Shown: in pieces, positions 27,636 through 37,129 of the stretch
How positions within the stretch are numbered: position 1 is the first letter of the stretch
Layout: each line of letters begins with the position of its first letter
Assembly: GCF_041821025.1 (NCBI RefSeq)
Contig: NZ_JBGUAY010000011.1
Span: forward strand, 1-64,000
Length of the DNA: 64,000 nucleotides
Direction: 5' to 3'
Source of the DNA: Egicoccus sp. AB-alg6-2
GTDB taxonomy: Bacteria > Actinomycetota > Nitriliruptoria > Nitriliruptorales > Nitriliruptoraceae
The notes under the pieces: model-generated
What the model was told of the DNA's origin: nothing
Database searches by the model: none
Seen by the model: only the letters and a program-made list of their open reading frames with translations
Program-made: the position numbers and the translations under genes

Positions 27636-28898
27636 TCAGACGCGGCCGTAGCCCACGATGTCCTTGCGGGACAGGCCGTCGCCGCGGACGCGGACGTTGG
27701 CGCCGGTGTAGGGCGCTTCGACGACGCTGCCGCCACCGATGTACATGGCCACGTGCGAGATGCCGCTCACCGAGCGTCCGTAGAAGATCAGGTCGCCCGG
27801 CTGCAGTTCCCCGCGGGAGATGCGCTTGGTGAAGGCGTACTGGGACCGCGACGTGCGGGTGATCTCGACGCCGGCCGCCCGCCACGCGAACGAGGTCAGG
27901 CCGGAGCAGTCGAAGCTGTTGGGCCCGCTGCCGCCGTACTTGTACGGCTTGCCCACCTGGGCCATGGCGGTGTCGATCGCCGTCTGGGCGGAACGACGTG
28001 CGGAGGGGGCGGGCGCCGGCGCTGGCTCCTCGCTGGGTGCGGCCGACGGCGCGGGCGACGGCGCCGGTGCGGCGGGCGAGGGCGACGGCGCGGCCGGTGC
28101 TGGTGGCGAGGTGGCCGACTCGGCCGCCTGCTCGCGGGCGGCGCGTTGCTCGGCCTCGCGCCTCGCCTCGCGTTCCCGCTGCTCCTCGCGCGCTCGTTCC
28201 TCGGCCTCGCGGCGCGCGCGCTCCTCGGCCTCGCGCCGGAGTCGCTCCTCCTCGGCGCGCCGACGCTCCTCCTCCTCGCGGTGCTCGGCGGTGGTGATCT
28301 GCTGCTCGAGCTCGGCGATCTCCTCGCGCTGCGACTCGACCAGGGCGTCGAGCTGCTCGCGGCGTTCTGCGACCTCGTCCGCCTGCGTCCGCGCCGAGCG
28401 CCGCTGCTCGGCGAGCCGCTGCTCGGTGGCCGCGATCGCGGTACGGGCGGCGCCCAGACCCTCGAGGTCGGCGCGCTGACCGGCCAGCACCCGGCGCAGC
28501 GTGGCGGCCTTCGCGCCCGCATCCGTGGGGTTGCCGGCGACGAAGATCGAGGACAGCTCCAGGCTCGGCCCCAACTTGTGGATGCGCCGCACGTGGTCCT
28601 CGGCCAGGGCGCTCAGCCCGGCCACCTCGGCCGTCAGCGCGGCATGCTCGGCCTCGGTCGCCGCCAGCTCGGCCTCGGCGGCCTCGAGCGCCACCGCCGC
28701 CTCGTTGTAGTCCTCGACGACCTCGGCGACCTCCATCATCAACTCGTCGAGGCGGGCCTGTACGTCGTCGCGTTGGCCGCGCAGTTCCTGCGAGCTCGGT
28801 TGTGCGGCAGCGGGCAGCACGCTGGCGAAGACGACCGCCAGCGCGGTCACCACCGCCATCAGGGCACGCGACGATCCACGGCTGACGACGAGCGGCAC
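27636..28898 (-). CDS. NlpC/P60 cell-wall endopeptidase, RipA-like
   Basis: Secreted peptidoglycan hydrolase, 420 residues. The GTG at 28898 has GAGG upstream and opens a signal peptide (about 1-32). A coiled-coil region (about 35-200) precedes a highly charged EEERRRAEEERLRREAEE-type helix, a Pro/Ala/Ser-rich linker (about 250-300) and the C-terminal NlpC/P60 domain (about 305-420). Catalytic residues are the Cys in FDCSGLTSFAW and the His in ISHVAMYIG. This layout matches RipA/CwlO-like enzymes that act in cell separation, with autoinhibition or activation through the coiled coil (family knowledge). Confidence 0.93.
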   Translation of the reverse strand: MPLVVSRGSSRALMAVVTALAVVFASVLPAAAQPSSQELRGQRDDVQARLDELMMEVAEVVEDYNEAAVALEAAEAELAATEAEHAALTAEVAGLSALAEDHVRRIHKLGPSLELSSIFVAGNPTDAGAKAATLRRVLAGQRADLEGLGAARTAIAATEQRLAEQRRSARTQADEVAERREQLDALVESQREEIAELEQQITTAEHREEEERRRAEEERLRREAEERARREAEERAREEQREREARREAEQRAAREQAAESATSPPAPAAPSPSPAAPAPSPAPSAAPSEEPAPAPAPSARRSAQTAIDTAMAQVGKPYKYGGSGPNSFDCSGLTSFAWRAAGVEITRTSRSQYAFTKRISRGELQPGDLIFYGRSVSGISHVAMYIGGGSVVEAPYTGANVRVRGDGLSRKDIVGYGRV

Positions 28899-28952
28899 GG
28901 CAGACCTCGGCACGGACGGGAGGTGAGGACACAAGTCCTCGGCGGGCGCAGG

Positions 28953-29477
28953 CTACAACTCGCGTGCGGCCAGTGTCCCTCCGACCACCAACACGCCGGC
29001 CAGAGCGCTCAACGGCGGCCCGATGCCCGCCCGCACGTGCAGCTCGAGGGCGACGCCCATGGGGAGCCGGCGCGCGAGTTGGGCCAGTTGCCCGCCTTCG
29101 GCCCCGGCGATCCCGTCCAGCGCCGGGGCGGGACCGAGCCAGGCCGCCACGGCGGTCGCGACCAGTCCCAGGCCGCAGCCGAGGAGCACGCGCCTGGCCA
29201 CGAGCGGCGGTCGGTCGAGTGCGACCAGGACACCCAGCACGACGGCGACGAGGCCCAACGCGAGCGTCGACCAGCCCCACACCGTGTCCGGCACCCCCGT
29301 CAGCGAGGCCACCGCCCGCTGCTGACGCGTCCCGAGCATCGCGACCTCGGCCATCGCGTGGAACCAGGGGCTGCGGGCGGCCACGATCGCCACCAGTCCG
29401 CCGATCGCCGACACCGACCCGGCCAGCCCACCGCCCCGCATGGCGAGCCGGGCAGACAGCGCCAGATCGCCCCGCAC
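28953..29477 (-). CDS. Four-helix membrane protein of unknown function
   Basis: 174 residues with about four hydrophobic segments (AGSVSAIGGLVAIVAA, TLALGLVAVVLGVLVAL, LLGCGLGLVATAVAAWL and LSALAGVLVVGGTLA). The GTG at 29477 has AAAGGGA upstream. It lies upstream of the NlpC/P60 gene on the same strand and may be co-transcribed with it. No family recognised. Confidence 0.7.
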   Translation of the reverse strand: MRGDLALSARLAMRGGGLAGSVSAIGGLVAIVAARSPWFHAMAEVAMLGTRQQRAVASLTGVPDTVWGWSTLALGLVAVVLGVLVALDRPPLVARRVLLGCGLGLVATAVAAWLGPAPALDGIAGAEGGQLAQLARRLPMGVALELHVRAGIGPPLSALAGVLVVGGTLAAREL

Positions 29478-29551
29478 CGGTCCCTTTCCGCTCCGCCGAT
29501 CGATCGCCAGATCCTAGTCGGCATGCGGGTTCCGGTCGCCGGACGACTCGA

Positions 29552-29557
29552 TAGGCT
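29552..29557 (+). promoter_or_regulatory. Possible -10 element TAGGCT before purN
   Basis: TAGGCT lies 100 bases before the purN GTG, in the spacer between divergent genes. It is the same hexamer as at 5813 and 38815. No clear -35 is visible. Confidence 0.3.
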
Positions 29558-29656
29558 CCGCCGACGACGCCCCCGACAGGGGGCGGACCGGTCGCCGGCG
29601 TCGCCGGGCCACCCTCGCACCGACCGCTCGTTCCCGCGATCCGTCCCGGAGCCATC

Positions 29657-30283
29657 GTGCCGTCTGCGTCGCGCCGCCCGACCCGGCTGGCCGTGCTGGT
29701 GTCGGGCGGAGGGACCAACCTGCAGGCGTTGCTCGACGCGATCGACGCCGATGCCGACTTCGGCGGCGAGGTGGTGGTGGTTGCCGCCGACCGCGCCGAC
29801 GCCGGTGGCCTCGAGCGCGCACGCGAGCGGGGCATCGCGACGGTCGTCCAACCGTTGGCGGCGCACGGCGATCGAGGCGCCTGGGAGACCGCGCTGCGGC
29901 GCGACGTCGAGGCACACCGACCGGACGCCGTCGTGCTGGCCGGGTTCATGCGGATCCTGTCGAACGCCTTCCTGTCGGGCTGGCCGGACCGCGTGCTCAA
30001 CACCCATCCCTCCCTGCTCCCGGCCTTCCGTGGCGCCCACGCCGTCCGGGAGGCCCTCGCCTACGGTGTCCGGGTCACCGGGTGCACGGTCCACCTCGTC
30101 GACGAGGAGGTCGACCACGGGCCGATCGTGGCCCAGGAGGTCGTCCCGATCCACGCCGAAGACACCGAGGACCGGCTGCACGAACGCATCAAGGCGGCCG
30201 AGCACGCCCTGCTGCCCGCCTGCGTGAAACTGCTGTGCCACGACCGTCTGAAGGTGAGCGGTCGGCTCGTGCACGTCCTGTGA
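29657..30283 (+). CDS. purN: Phosphoribosylglycinamide formyltransferase
   Basis: Third step of purine synthesis: transfers the formyl group of 10-formyltetrahydrofolate to GAR. 208 residues, normal length. LAVLVSGGGTNLQALLDAI binds the phosphate. Catalytic Asn and His are in LNTHPSLLPAFRGAHA, and the catalytic Asp is in VDEEVDHGPIVAQ. The start is GTG. It is followed directly by purH and folD, so purine steps and the folate one-carbon supply are grouped. The 3' end is duplicated (see repeat). Confidence 0.96.
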   Translation: MPSASRRPTRLAVLVSGGGTNLQALLDAIDADADFGGEVVVVAADRADAGGLERARERGIATVVQPLAAHGDRGAWETALRRDVEAHRPDAVVLAGFMRILSNAFLSGWPDRVLNTHPSLLPAFRGAHAVREALAYGVRVTGCTVHLVDEEVDHGPIVAQEVVPIHAEDTEDRLHERIKAAEHALLPACVKLLCHDRLKVSGRLVHVL

Positions 30284-30301
30284 CTCGTGCACGTCCTGTG
30301 A
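30266..30301 (+). repeat. 18-bp tandem duplication of the purN 3' end
   Basis: ctcgtgcacgtcctgtga occurs twice in direct succession. The first copy ends purN; the second repeats the last five codons and stop after it. The second copy's final bases feed into the purH ribosome binding site (tgAGGAG). Confidence 0.9.
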
Positions 30302-30310
30302 GGAGAACCC

Positions 30311-31864
30311 GTGAACACGCCGCTGTCGCTCCCGGCCATGACGCCCGTGCGTCGTGCGCTGATCAGCTGCTTCGACAAGACCGGCGTCGCCGACCTCGCC
30401 CGCGCCCTGCACGACCTCGGCGTCGAGGTGATCTCGACCGGATCGACCGCACAGACGCTGCGTGATGCCGGCGTCCCGGTCACCGGTGTGTCCGAGGTGA
30501 CGGGGTTCCCCGAGTGCCTCGACGGTCGGGTCAAGACCCTGCACCCCACGGTCCATGCCGGGATCCTCGCCGACCGTACCGACCCCGCCCACGTCGCCGA
30601 ACTGGACGAGCTCGGCATCGAGCCGATCGACCTGGTCGTCGTCAACCTCTACCCCTTCCGCCAGACCGTGTCGTCGGGGGCGAGTGCGCCCGACGTGGTC
30701 GAGATGATCGACATCGGCGGACCCACCATGGTGCGTGCGGCGGCCAAGAACCACGGATCGGTCGGGGTGCTGGTCGACCCCTCCGACTATCCGCGGGTGC
30801 TCGACGAGCTCCGCGAGACCGGTGCCTTGTCGTTCCCGCTGAAGCGCGACCTGGCCGGCAAGGCGTTCCAGCACACCGCCGCCTACGACGCCGAGATCGC
30901 CGGCTGGTTCCAGCGCGAGGAGACCTTCCCCGCGCAGCTCGGCATGGCCCTGCCGCGCCGCAGCACGCTTCGATACGGCGAGAACCCGCACCAGGCCGCG
31001 GCGTTCTACATCCACACCGGTGGCGGCGGGCTCGGCGAGGCCGAGCAGCTGCACGGCAAGGAGCTGTCGTTCAACAACCTGCTGGACACCGATGCCGCCT
31101 GGGGCCTGGCGATCGACGTCGACGAGCCGGCCGTCGCCATCATCAAGCACACCAATCCGGCCGGGTTCGCCGCCGCGGACGACCTGCCGACGGCCTACGC
31201 CCGCGCGCTGGAGGGGGACCCCGTCAGCGCCTTCGGTGGCATCGTCGCGGCGAACCGTCCGATCGACGGCGAGACGGCACGCCGCATCACCGAGGTGTTC
31301 ACCGAGGTGGTCGTCGCGCCCGGGTACGACGACGACGCGCTCGAAGTCCTGCGCGAGAAGAAGAACCTGCGCATCCTGCGGATGCCCTCGGCGCAGCGTC
31401 CGCGTCACGCGTGGGACCTGCGCAGTGTCAGCGGGGGCCTTCTGGTCCAGCACGGCGACGTCGGCGACGAACCGTGGGAGGAGTGGCGGGTCGTCACCCG
31501 CACGCAACCCGACGAGTCGGACCTCGCCGACCTGCGTTTCGCCTGGATCGCGTGCAAGCACACCAAGTCCAACGCGATCGTGCTCGCCAGGGACCTGCAG
31601 GTGGTCGGGGTCGGTGCGGGACAGATGAGCCGCGTCGACAGCGTGCGTCTCGCGGTCGAGCGTTCGGGCGACCGTCACGTCGGCAGCGTGCTGGCCAGCG
31701 ACGCCTTCTTCCCCTTCCGTGACGGCCCCGACGCGGCGGCCGCCGCAGGGGTGCGCGCCATCGTCCAGCCCGGCGGCTCGGTCCGCGACGACGAGGTGAT
31801 CGCGGCCGCCGACGAGCACGGCATCGCCATGGTGCTCACCGGTCGCCGGCACTTCAGGCACTGA
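30311..31864 (+). CDS. purH: Bifunctional AICAR formyltransferase / IMP cyclohydrolase
   Basis: Catalyses the last two steps to IMP. 517 residues. The N-terminal MGS-like cyclohydrolase domain (about 10-200) contains [38 protein letters not shown] and NLYPF. The C-terminal transformylase contains [20 protein letters not shown] and KHTKSNAIV, with the catalytic Lys-His pair. The GTG start has AGGAG at 30301-30305, partly provided by the duplicated purN tail. Same operon as purN and folD. Confidence 0.97.
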   Translation: MNTPLSLPAMTPVRRALISCFDKTGVADLARALHDLGVEVISTGSTAQTLRDAGVPVTGVSEVTGFPECLDGRVKTLHPTVHAGILADRTDPAHVAELDELGIEPIDLVVVNLYPFRQTVSSGASAPDVVEMIDIGGPTMVRAAAKNHGSVGVLVDPSDYPRVLDELRETGALSFPLKRDLAGKAFQHTAAYDAEIAGWFQREETFPAQLGMALPRRSTLRYGENPHQAAAFYIHTGGGGLGEAEQLHGKELSFNNLLDTDAAWGLAIDVDEPAVAIIKHTNPAGFAAADDLPTAYARALEGDPVSAFGGIVAANRPIDGETARRITEVFTEVVVAPGYDDDALEVLREKKNLRILRMPSAQRPRHAWDLRSVSGGLLVQHGDVGDEPWEEWRVVTRTQPDESDLADLRFAWIACKHTKSNAIVLARDLQVVGVGAGQMSRVDSVRLAVERSGDRHVGSVLASDAFFPFRDGPDAAAAAGVRAIVQPGGSVRDDEVIAAADEHGIAMVLTGRRHFRH

Positions 31865-31903
31865 TCCGTCCGCTCCGTCACGCCAGCGCGCCAGGAGAAA
31901 CCG

Positions 31904-32776
31904 TTGACCGCACGCATCATCGACGGCAAGGCCCTCGCACAGAAGGTGCGTGCCCGCATCGCCGACGACGTCGCCCGCCTGAAGGCGGAGCACGACGTCC
32001 GACCGGGACTGGCCGCCGTGCTCGTGGGTGAGGATCCCGCCTCGCAGGTGTACGTCGGGATGAAGCACCGTGCCACGGAGGAGGCGGGAATGCTGAGCCG
32101 GCAGCTGGTGCTGCCCGCGGACACCTCGCAACGCGACCTCGAGGCGCTGGTCGCCGACCTCAACGCCGACGACGCGATCGACGGCATCCTGGTGCAGCTG
32201 CCGCTGCCGGACCACCTCGACCCGCAGCCCGTCCAGGAGCTGATCGACCCGACGAAGGACGTGGACGCGCTCAACCCCTACACCGCCGGCCGGCTGGCGA
32301 TCGGGGACCCGACGTTTCTGTCGTGCACCCCGTACGGGGTGCTCCAACTGCTCGCCGAGGCCGGGGTCGAGACCGCCGGCGCCCACGTGGTGGTCGTCGG
32401 CCGCAGCAACCTCGTCGGACGGCCGTTGTCGGTCATGCTGACCCTCAAGGGCCGCGACGCCACGGTCACCCTGGCGCACTCGCGAACCGCCGACCTGGCC
32501 GCCGTGTGCCGGACGGCCGACGTGATCGTCGCAGCCGTCGGTCGCATCGGCCTGATCACCGCCGACATGGTTCGTCCCGGCGCCACGGTCATCGACGTCG
32601 GCACCAACCGCGGCGAGGACGGCCGGTTGGTCGGGGACGTGGACTTCGCCGGCGTCCGCGAGGTCGCCGGCGCCATCACCCCGGTCCCCGGCGGGGTGGG
32701 CCCCATGACGGTGACGATGCTGCTGCAGAACACGCTCGAGGCGGCACGTCTGCGCCGCGGCCTTCCCCGGAACTGA
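31904..32776 (+). CDS. folD: Methylenetetrahydrofolate dehydrogenase / cyclohydrolase
   Basis: Bifunctional cytosolic enzyme that interconverts methylene-THF and formyl-THF, the donor for purN and purH. 290 residues. Family motifs are [14 protein letters not shown] with the catalytic lysine, [39 protein letters not shown] and [12 protein letters not shown]. The start is TTG at 31904, preceded by AGGAG. Encoding it right after purH makes functional sense. Confidence 0.96.
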   Translation: MTARIIDGKALAQKVRARIADDVARLKAEHDVRPGLAAVLVGEDPASQVYVGMKHRATEEAGMLSRQLVLPADTSQRDLEALVADLNADDAIDGILVQLPLPDHLDPQPVQELIDPTKDVDALNPYTAGRLAIGDPTFLSCTPYGVLQLLAEAGVETAGAHVVVVGRSNLVGRPLSVMLTLKGRDATVTLAHSRTADLAAVCRTADVIVAAVGRIGLITADMVRPGATVIDVGTNRGEDGRLVGDVDFAGVREVAGAITPVPGGVGPMTVTMLLQNTLEAARLRRGLPRN

Positions 32777-32837
32777 CCCCCGGGAACCACCGGTCCGTCC
32801 GCGACGTCCCATCGGTGACGAAGCGGAGGAGACCGCG

Positions 32838-33386
32838 ATGGGGCAGCGGACGTGGTCGGTACTGGTCGGCGGTGCGCTGGTGCTCGCCGCCTGTGCCGGC
32901 GGCGGCACCAGCGGCAGTGAGGGCACCGGTGGCCAGGGCATCGCGGTGGGGGAGCCGGCCGCCGGCGGGGAGCCGGGATTCGACCCGGACGACACCGTCA
33001 ACGGTGATCCGGACACGCCGGTCTCCAGCGGTCCGGTGGAACCCGACGCAGCGATGGGCGACGAGCTCGTCCCGACCCTCGTGGACCCGACGCCCGGCAT
33101 GGTGGACGTGGCGGCGATCGGCTGGGAGGGAGCCCAGCCGCTCGGTGACCGCGACGACGCGGTGTTGATCACGTGGTGGTCCGGCGTCGAGCCGTGCCAC
33201 GTCCTGGACCACTACACGGTGCTCGAGACCGCCGAGCAGGTCGAGGTGACGCTGTTCGAGGGTCGCCAGCCCCCCGAGGACGGCGGCGACCAGGCCTGCA
33301 TCGAGATCGGTCGCTACACCGGCGTCGTCGTCGAACTCGACGCCCCGCTCGACGGCCGCACCGTCGTCGACGGCACCGGCACCTGA
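32838..33386 (+). CDS. Lipoprotein of unknown function
   Basis: 182 residues. The ATG at 32838 opens a signal ending in LAAC (Cys19). A Gly/Pro/Glu-rich linker runs to about residue 75. The C-terminal half looks like a small beta domain (AVLITWWSGVEPCHVLDHYTVLE, VEVTLFEG, GRYTGVVVELDAPLDGR) with two cysteines that could pair. Similar lipoproteins with a PCxxLD motif occur in actinobacteria, but I cannot name a family. It is convergent with the methyltransferase gene with a one-base gap. Confidence 0.75.
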   Translation: MGQRTWSVLVGGALVLAACAGGGTSGSEGTGGQGIAVGEPAAGGEPGFDPDDTVNGDPDTPVSSGPVEPDAAMGDELVPTLVDPTPGMVDVAAIGWEGAQPLGDRDDAVLITWWSGVEPCHVLDHYTVLETAEQVEVTLFEGRQPPEDGGDQACIEIGRYTGVVVELDAPLDGRTVVDGTGT

Positions 33387-33387
33387 A

Positions 33388-34008
33388 TCAGAGGCGCGTC
33401 GCCGTGCCGACCAGGCCGGGACTGGCGGGACCGGGCAGCGGCAGCCGGACGTGCCGCAGGTCGGCCACGTCGAAGCCGGCCGCGCGCAGCGACGGCAGCG
33501 GATCGCGGGTGAGGTGGCAGCCACCGGCGAGCGGCTTCCACACCGGCTGCACGAACCGCTGCAGACGCAGCATCCCGTCCTCGCCGGCGACGTGCTCGAG
33601 CAGCACGAACCGGCCGCCCGGGCGCAGGACCCGGTGCACCTCCGCCAGCGACGCCGCCACGTCGCGCACCGAGCACAGCACCAGCGTCGACACCGCGACG
33701 TCCACGCTCGCGTCCGCCAGTGGCAACCGCTCCGCCGGCGCGACCACCACCTCGACGTCGAGCTTGCCGACCAGGCGCCGTCGTCGTGCCCGGTCCGCCA
33801 TCGGGGGCGACGGTTCCACCGCGACGACCCGACGGACACGGTCGCCGTAGTGTTCGAGGTTCGCGCCGGTGCCCGCGCCGATCTCGACGACCTCGCCGTC
33901 GATCGACCCGAGCAGGTGCCGGCGCAACTCGGCCAGTCCGCGGCGCTCGACGCGGGCCAGCATCGGGTCGTACACGGCGGCGAACACGCGCTGCACGACG
34001 GAGTTCAT
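33388..34008 (-). CDS. Class I SAM-dependent methyltransferase (UbiE-like)
   Basis: 206 residues. The SAM-binding motif I is [16 protein letters not shown]; motif II/post-I is [14 protein letters not shown]; then [25 protein letters not shown] and [14 protein letters not shown]. This places it with the Methyltransf_11 group near UbiE-type enzymes, many of which act on lipids or quinones. The substrate is unknown. It is divergent from malate dehydrogenase. Confidence 0.85.
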   Translation of the reverse strand: MNSVVQRVFAAVYDPMLARVERRGLAELRRHLLGSIDGEVVEIGAGTGANLEHYGDRVRRVVAVEPSPPMADRARRRRLVGKLDVEVVVAPAERLPLADASVDVAVSTLVLCSVRDVAASLAEVHRVLRPGGRFVLLEHVAGEDGMLRLQRFVQPVWKPLAGGCHLTRDPLPSLRAAGFDVADLRHVRLPLPGPASPGLVGTATRL

Positions 34009-34055
34009 GGGTCTGCCGTCCGAGGTCGACCATCAGGGTAGGCGGGTGCCCGCAC

Positions 34056-34061
34056 TACGCT
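34056..34061 (+). promoter_or_regulatory. Possible -10 element TACGCT before mdh
   Basis: TACGCT lies 80 bases before the mdh ATG in the divergent spacer and fits TAnnnT. Weak call, no clear -35. Confidence 0.25.
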
Positions 34062-34135
34062 CGGAAACCGATCCGTCGGCGCCGCCGTGTGCGCGCGGCG
34101 GGTCCCGTCGTCCGTCCGCGTCCCAGGAGCCCCTC

Positions 34136-35125
34136 ATGAGCTCGCCCGTCCGTGTCGCCGTCACCGGTGCCGCCGGCCAGATCGGCTACGCCCTGCTGTT
34201 CCGCATCGCCTCCGGGCAGATGTTCGGTCCCGACACCCCCGTCGAGCTGCGCCTCCTCGAAGTGACGCCGGCCCTCGGAGCGCTCGAGGGCGTGGCGATG
34301 GAACTCGACGACGGCGCGTTTCCGCTGTTGACCGGCATCGAACTGTCCGACCAAGCCGAGGTCGCGTTCGACGGGGTCAACGTGGCCTGCCTCGTCGGGG
34401 CCAAGCCGCGCGGGCAGGGCATGGAGCGGGCCGACCTGCTCAAGGACAACGGCAAGATCTTCACCGGGCAGGGCCAGGCGCTGGCCGCCTCCGGCGCGTC
34501 GGACCTCAAGGTCGCCGTCGTGGGGAACCCGGCCAACACCAACGCCCTGATCGCCGCGGCAAACGCCGACGGGGTCCCGGCCGAGCGCTTCACCGCGATG
34601 GTCCGGCTCGACGAGAACCGCGCGAAGTCCCAGCTGGCGAAGAAGGCCGGTGTGCCGGTCGCCGAGGTGACCAACCTCGCCGTCTGGGGCAACCACTCGC
34701 CCACGATGGTCCCCGACTTCGACAACGCCAGGATCGGTGGCCGACCCGCGACCGAGGTGATCACCGACCGCGACTGGCTCGAGGGCGAGTTCCTCAGCAC
34801 CGTGCAGCAGCGCGGGAGCGCCATCATCCAGGCGCGCGGCGCGTCGTCGGCGGCATCGGCGGCCAGTGCGCTCGTCGACCACGTCGCCAACTGGTGCGGC
34901 GGCCGGCCGACCGCCGACGGCGACTGGGTGTCGATGGCCGTCCCCTCCGACGGCTCGTACGGCGTCGCCGAGGGCCTCATCTCGGGCTTCCCGGTCACGA
35001 CCGACGGCGCCGGCAGCTACCAGATCGTGCAGGGGCTCGAGCTCAGCGACTTCACCAAGGCCAAGCTGCAGGCGTCGGTCGACGAGCTGTCCCAGGAACG
35101 CGACGCCGTGCAGGACATGCTCTGA
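34136..35125 (+). CDS. mdh: Malate dehydrogenase
   Basis: TCA-cycle NAD-dependent oxidation of malate to oxaloacetate. 329 residues, type 2 (cytosolic-like) MDH. The nucleotide loop is [13 protein letters not shown]. The substrate-binding arginines are in [12 protein letters not shown] and [10 protein letters not shown], and the catalytic His is in [13 protein letters not shown]. The ATG at 34136 has AGGAG about six bases upstream. It is monocistronic, ending at a strong hairpin. The encoded reaction continues the succinate dehydrogenase pathway found 4 kb downstream. Confidence 0.97.
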   Translation: MSSPVRVAVTGAAGQIGYALLFRIASGQMFGPDTPVELRLLEVTPALGALEGVAMELDDGAFPLLTGIELSDQAEVAFDGVNVACLVGAKPRGQGMERADLLKDNGKIFTGQGQALAASGASDLKVAVVGNPANTNALIAAANADGVPAERFTAMVRLDENRAKSQLAKKAGVPVAEVTNLAVWGNHSPTMVPDFDNARIGGRPATEVITDRDWLEGEFLSTVQQRGSAIIQARGASSAASAASALVDHVANWCGGRPTADGDWVSMAVPSDGSYGVAEGLISGFPVTTDGAGSYQIVQGLELSDFTKAKLQASVDELSQERDAVQDML

Positions 35126-35160
35126 CGTTTCCTGCCGCCGGTTCCTGCTGCCATGCAAGA

Positions 35161-35188
35161 GCGCCGCGCCCGGGGACGGGCGCGGCGC
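35161..35188. terminator. Strong hairpin after mdh
   Basis: GCGCCGCGCCC and GGGCGCGGCGC form a perfect 11-bp stem (12 bp with the flanking A-T pair) around the loop GGGGAC. It lies 35 bases after the mdh stop and also downstream of the small minus-strand ORF, so it may end transcription from both sides. No T-run. Confidence 0.7.
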
Positions 35189-35212
35189 TACGCATGACGT
35201 CGTGTGGTGCCG

Positions 35213-35293
35213 TCAGCCGAGGTCGGCCAGACACTGTGCGACGACGTGTGGCGGGTAGATGACCGGGCGGCTATATTGCGCGTCCTGATGCAT
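35213..35293 (-). CDS. 26-residue ORF with a very strong ribosome binding site
   Basis: A 27-codon frame on the minus strand starts at ATG 35293, preceded by AAAGGAGAGGTG, one of the best Shine-Dalgarno sequences in the window. The peptide starts MHQDAQYSRPVIYPP and ends AQCLADLG, with one cysteine. It lies alone in the 320-base gap between mdh and the GNAT gene. YSRPVI vaguely recalls the YxxPxL leader motif of some modified peptides, but no maturation genes are near. A small regulatory or leader peptide is possible. Nothing else was found in 35126-35445 apart from this ORF and the hairpin. Confidence 0.5.
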   Translation of the reverse strand: MHQDAQYSRPVIYPPHVVAQCLADLG

Positions 35294-35445
35294 CACCTCT
35301 CCTTTCGCTGCCCGTTTCGATCGCGCTTCGTGGCGCGGGGCGTGGGGGCACTATGACCGGTGTCGACCGCTACCGCCGCCGCTGAAGGTGACCGAAGGTC
35401 GATCGGGGACGCACGCTGGCCGCGCGGGCAAGCCGGCGGGATGGG

Positions 35446-36009
35446 TCAGAGCGGCAGTTCGCCGGGTCGGATGCCCCAGACGTTGGCGTCGACACGCGGC
35501 GCCCGGCGGTCACCGGACGGACCGTCGACCATCGCGTCGCGCAGCGTCCCCTCGTGGACGAAGCCGAGCCGCCGGGCGACCGCGTTGGAGCCGGCGTTGG
35601 ACGCCGCGGCGTGCAGGCCTACGTAGCCGAGTTCGAGCGGTCCGAAGGCGAACTCGAGCAGGAGCCGGCCCCCGCGCACGGCAACGCCCCGGCGACGGGC
35701 CTCGGGCGCGATCCAGTAGCCGAGCTCACCGCTGAGGTCTGCGACGTCGATGCCGAGTCCGATCGCGCCGAGCACGCGGTCGCGTTCGTCGACGGCGAGC
35801 AGGTGGACGCCACGGCCGTTGGCGAGGCTGTCCCGGCTGAACCGGACGAACGCCCGCGCGTCCGCCCGGGTGTACGGCGACGGCACCCGCGTGAACCGTT
35901 GCACGTCGGGGTCCTGGCAGCAGCGCGCGATCACCGACACGTCGGACTCGGTCGGCGGGCGCAGCCGGACGGGACCGCTGCTGAGGTGCGGCAGTTCGAT
36001 GGGCGGCAC
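35446..36009 (-). CDS. GNAT-family N-acetyltransferase (RimJ/RimL-like)
   Basis: 187 residues, acetyl-CoA-dependent transferase of the Acetyltransf_3 type. Features are the N-terminal VRLRPPTESDVSVIARCCQDPDV, a central GELGYWIAPEARRRGVAVRGGRLLLEFAF with the acetyl-CoA loop (R-R-R-G-V-A), and NAGSNAVARRLGFVHEGTLRDAM. This group includes ribosomal-protein acetylases and many enzymes of unknown target. It is divergent from trpS. Confidence 0.88.
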   Translation of the reverse strand: MPPIELPHLSSGPVRLRPPTESDVSVIARCCQDPDVQRFTRVPSPYTRADARAFVRFSRDSLANGRGVHLLAVDERDRVLGAIGLGIDVADLSGELGYWIAPEARRRGVAVRGGRLLLEFAFGPLELGYVGLHAAASNAGSNAVARRLGFVHEGTLRDAMVDGPSGDRRAPRVDANVWGIRPGELPL

Positions 36010-36124
36010 CGTCTGCTCCTCGGACGCGCCCGCGTCGGGGGTCGCCGGGGCAACGCTACCTTCACGGCCCCGCCGTCCGGCCCGTGCCGGCCGTTCCCAA
36101 CCGTTCCGACCTCAGGAAGCGACC

Positions 36125-37129
36125 GTGACCCGCGTTTTCTCCGGCATGCAGCCGAGTGGTGAACCGCATCTGGGCAACCTGCTGGGCGCGTGGGTGAACT
36201 GGGTCGCGATGCAGGACGAGGCCGACTGCGTCTACTGCGTCGTCGACCTGCACGCGATGACCTCACCGGCCGAGCACGACCCGCAGACGCTGCGGTCCCG
36301 GACGGTCGAGCTCGCGACGGGGATGCTCGCGGTCGGCGTCGACCCGCAGCGCTCGATCCTGTTCGTCCAGTCGCACGTGCACGAGCACGCCGAGTGCACC
36401 TGGCTGTTCAACTGCGTCGCCGGTTTCGGGGAGCTGCGCAAGCAACCGCAGTTCAAGGACAAGTCCGAGGGCCGCGGCGAGTCCGTCAGCGTCGGACTGT
36501 TCGACTACCCCGTGCTGCAGACGGCCGACATCCTGCTCTACCACGCCGACGAGGTCCCGGTGGGCGAGGACCAACGCCACCACATCGAACTCGCCCGCGA
36601 CATCGGCCAGCGGTTCAACCACCGCTTCGGTGACGTGTTCACCCTGCCGAAGGCCGTGCATCCGCGGGCCGGGTCGCGCGTGATGGACCTACAGGACCCC
36701 ACGAGCAAGATGTCGAAGTCGCAGTCGAGCGAGAAGGGGATCGTCCGGCTGCTCGACGACCCGAAGCAGATCGAGAAGAAGTTCAAGAGCGCCGTCACCG
36801 ATTCGGCCAGCGACATCCGCCACGACCGTGCCGAGAAGCCGGGCGTCTCCAACCTGCTCGAGATCCTCGCGGCCGTCACCGGCGATCCGGTCGACAAGCT
36901 GGCCGCCGAGTACGACGGTGGCGGCTACGGTCCGTTCAAGCAGGCGGTGGCCGATGCCGTCGTCGAGCGCCTCCGCCCGTTCCAGGACCGCTACCGGGAT
37001 CTGCACCGCGACCCCGGCGAGGTGGCCGCGCTGTTGGCCGATGGCGCCGAGCGTGCCCGCGCCATCGCCGCACCGACGCTGGCGGATGCAAAGCGGGCGA
37101 TGGGGCTGCTCCCGCCCGGCCAGGCGTGA
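36125..37129 (+). CDS. trpS: Tryptophanyl-tRNA synthetase
   Basis: Class I aminoacyl-tRNA synthetase, 334 residues, normal length. The HIGH-equivalent signature is PSGEPHLGNLLG and the KMSKS loop is SKMSKSQSSEKG. Tryptophan-binding segments include CVVDLHAMT and PVGEDQRHHIELARDI. The GTG at 36125 gives the expected VTRVFSGMQPSG start with AGGAAG upstream; the open frame extends farther into the divergent spacer but is not needed. It overlaps the hydrolase gene by four bases. Confidence 0.97.
   Translation: MTRVFSGMQPSGEPHLGNLLGAWVNWVAMQDEADCVYCVVDLHAMTSPAEHDPQTLRSRTVELATGMLAVGVDPQRSILFVQSHVHEHAECTWLFNCVAGFGELRKQPQFKDKSEGRGESVSVGLFDYPVLQTADILLYHADEVPVGEDQRHHIELARDIGQRFNHRFGDVFTLPKAVHPRAGSRVMDLQDPTSKMSKSQSSEKGIVRLLDDPKQIEKKFKSAVTDSASDIRHDRAEKPGVSNLLEILAAVTGDPVDKLAAEYDGGGYGPFKQAVADAVVERLRPFQDRYRDLHRDPGEVAALLADGAERARAIAAPTLADAKRAMGLLPPGQA

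Noticed and set aside
29300-33172. 1290-codon minus-strand open frame
   Set aside because: Antisense to purN, purH and folD, which have strong family motifs; no protein-like features.
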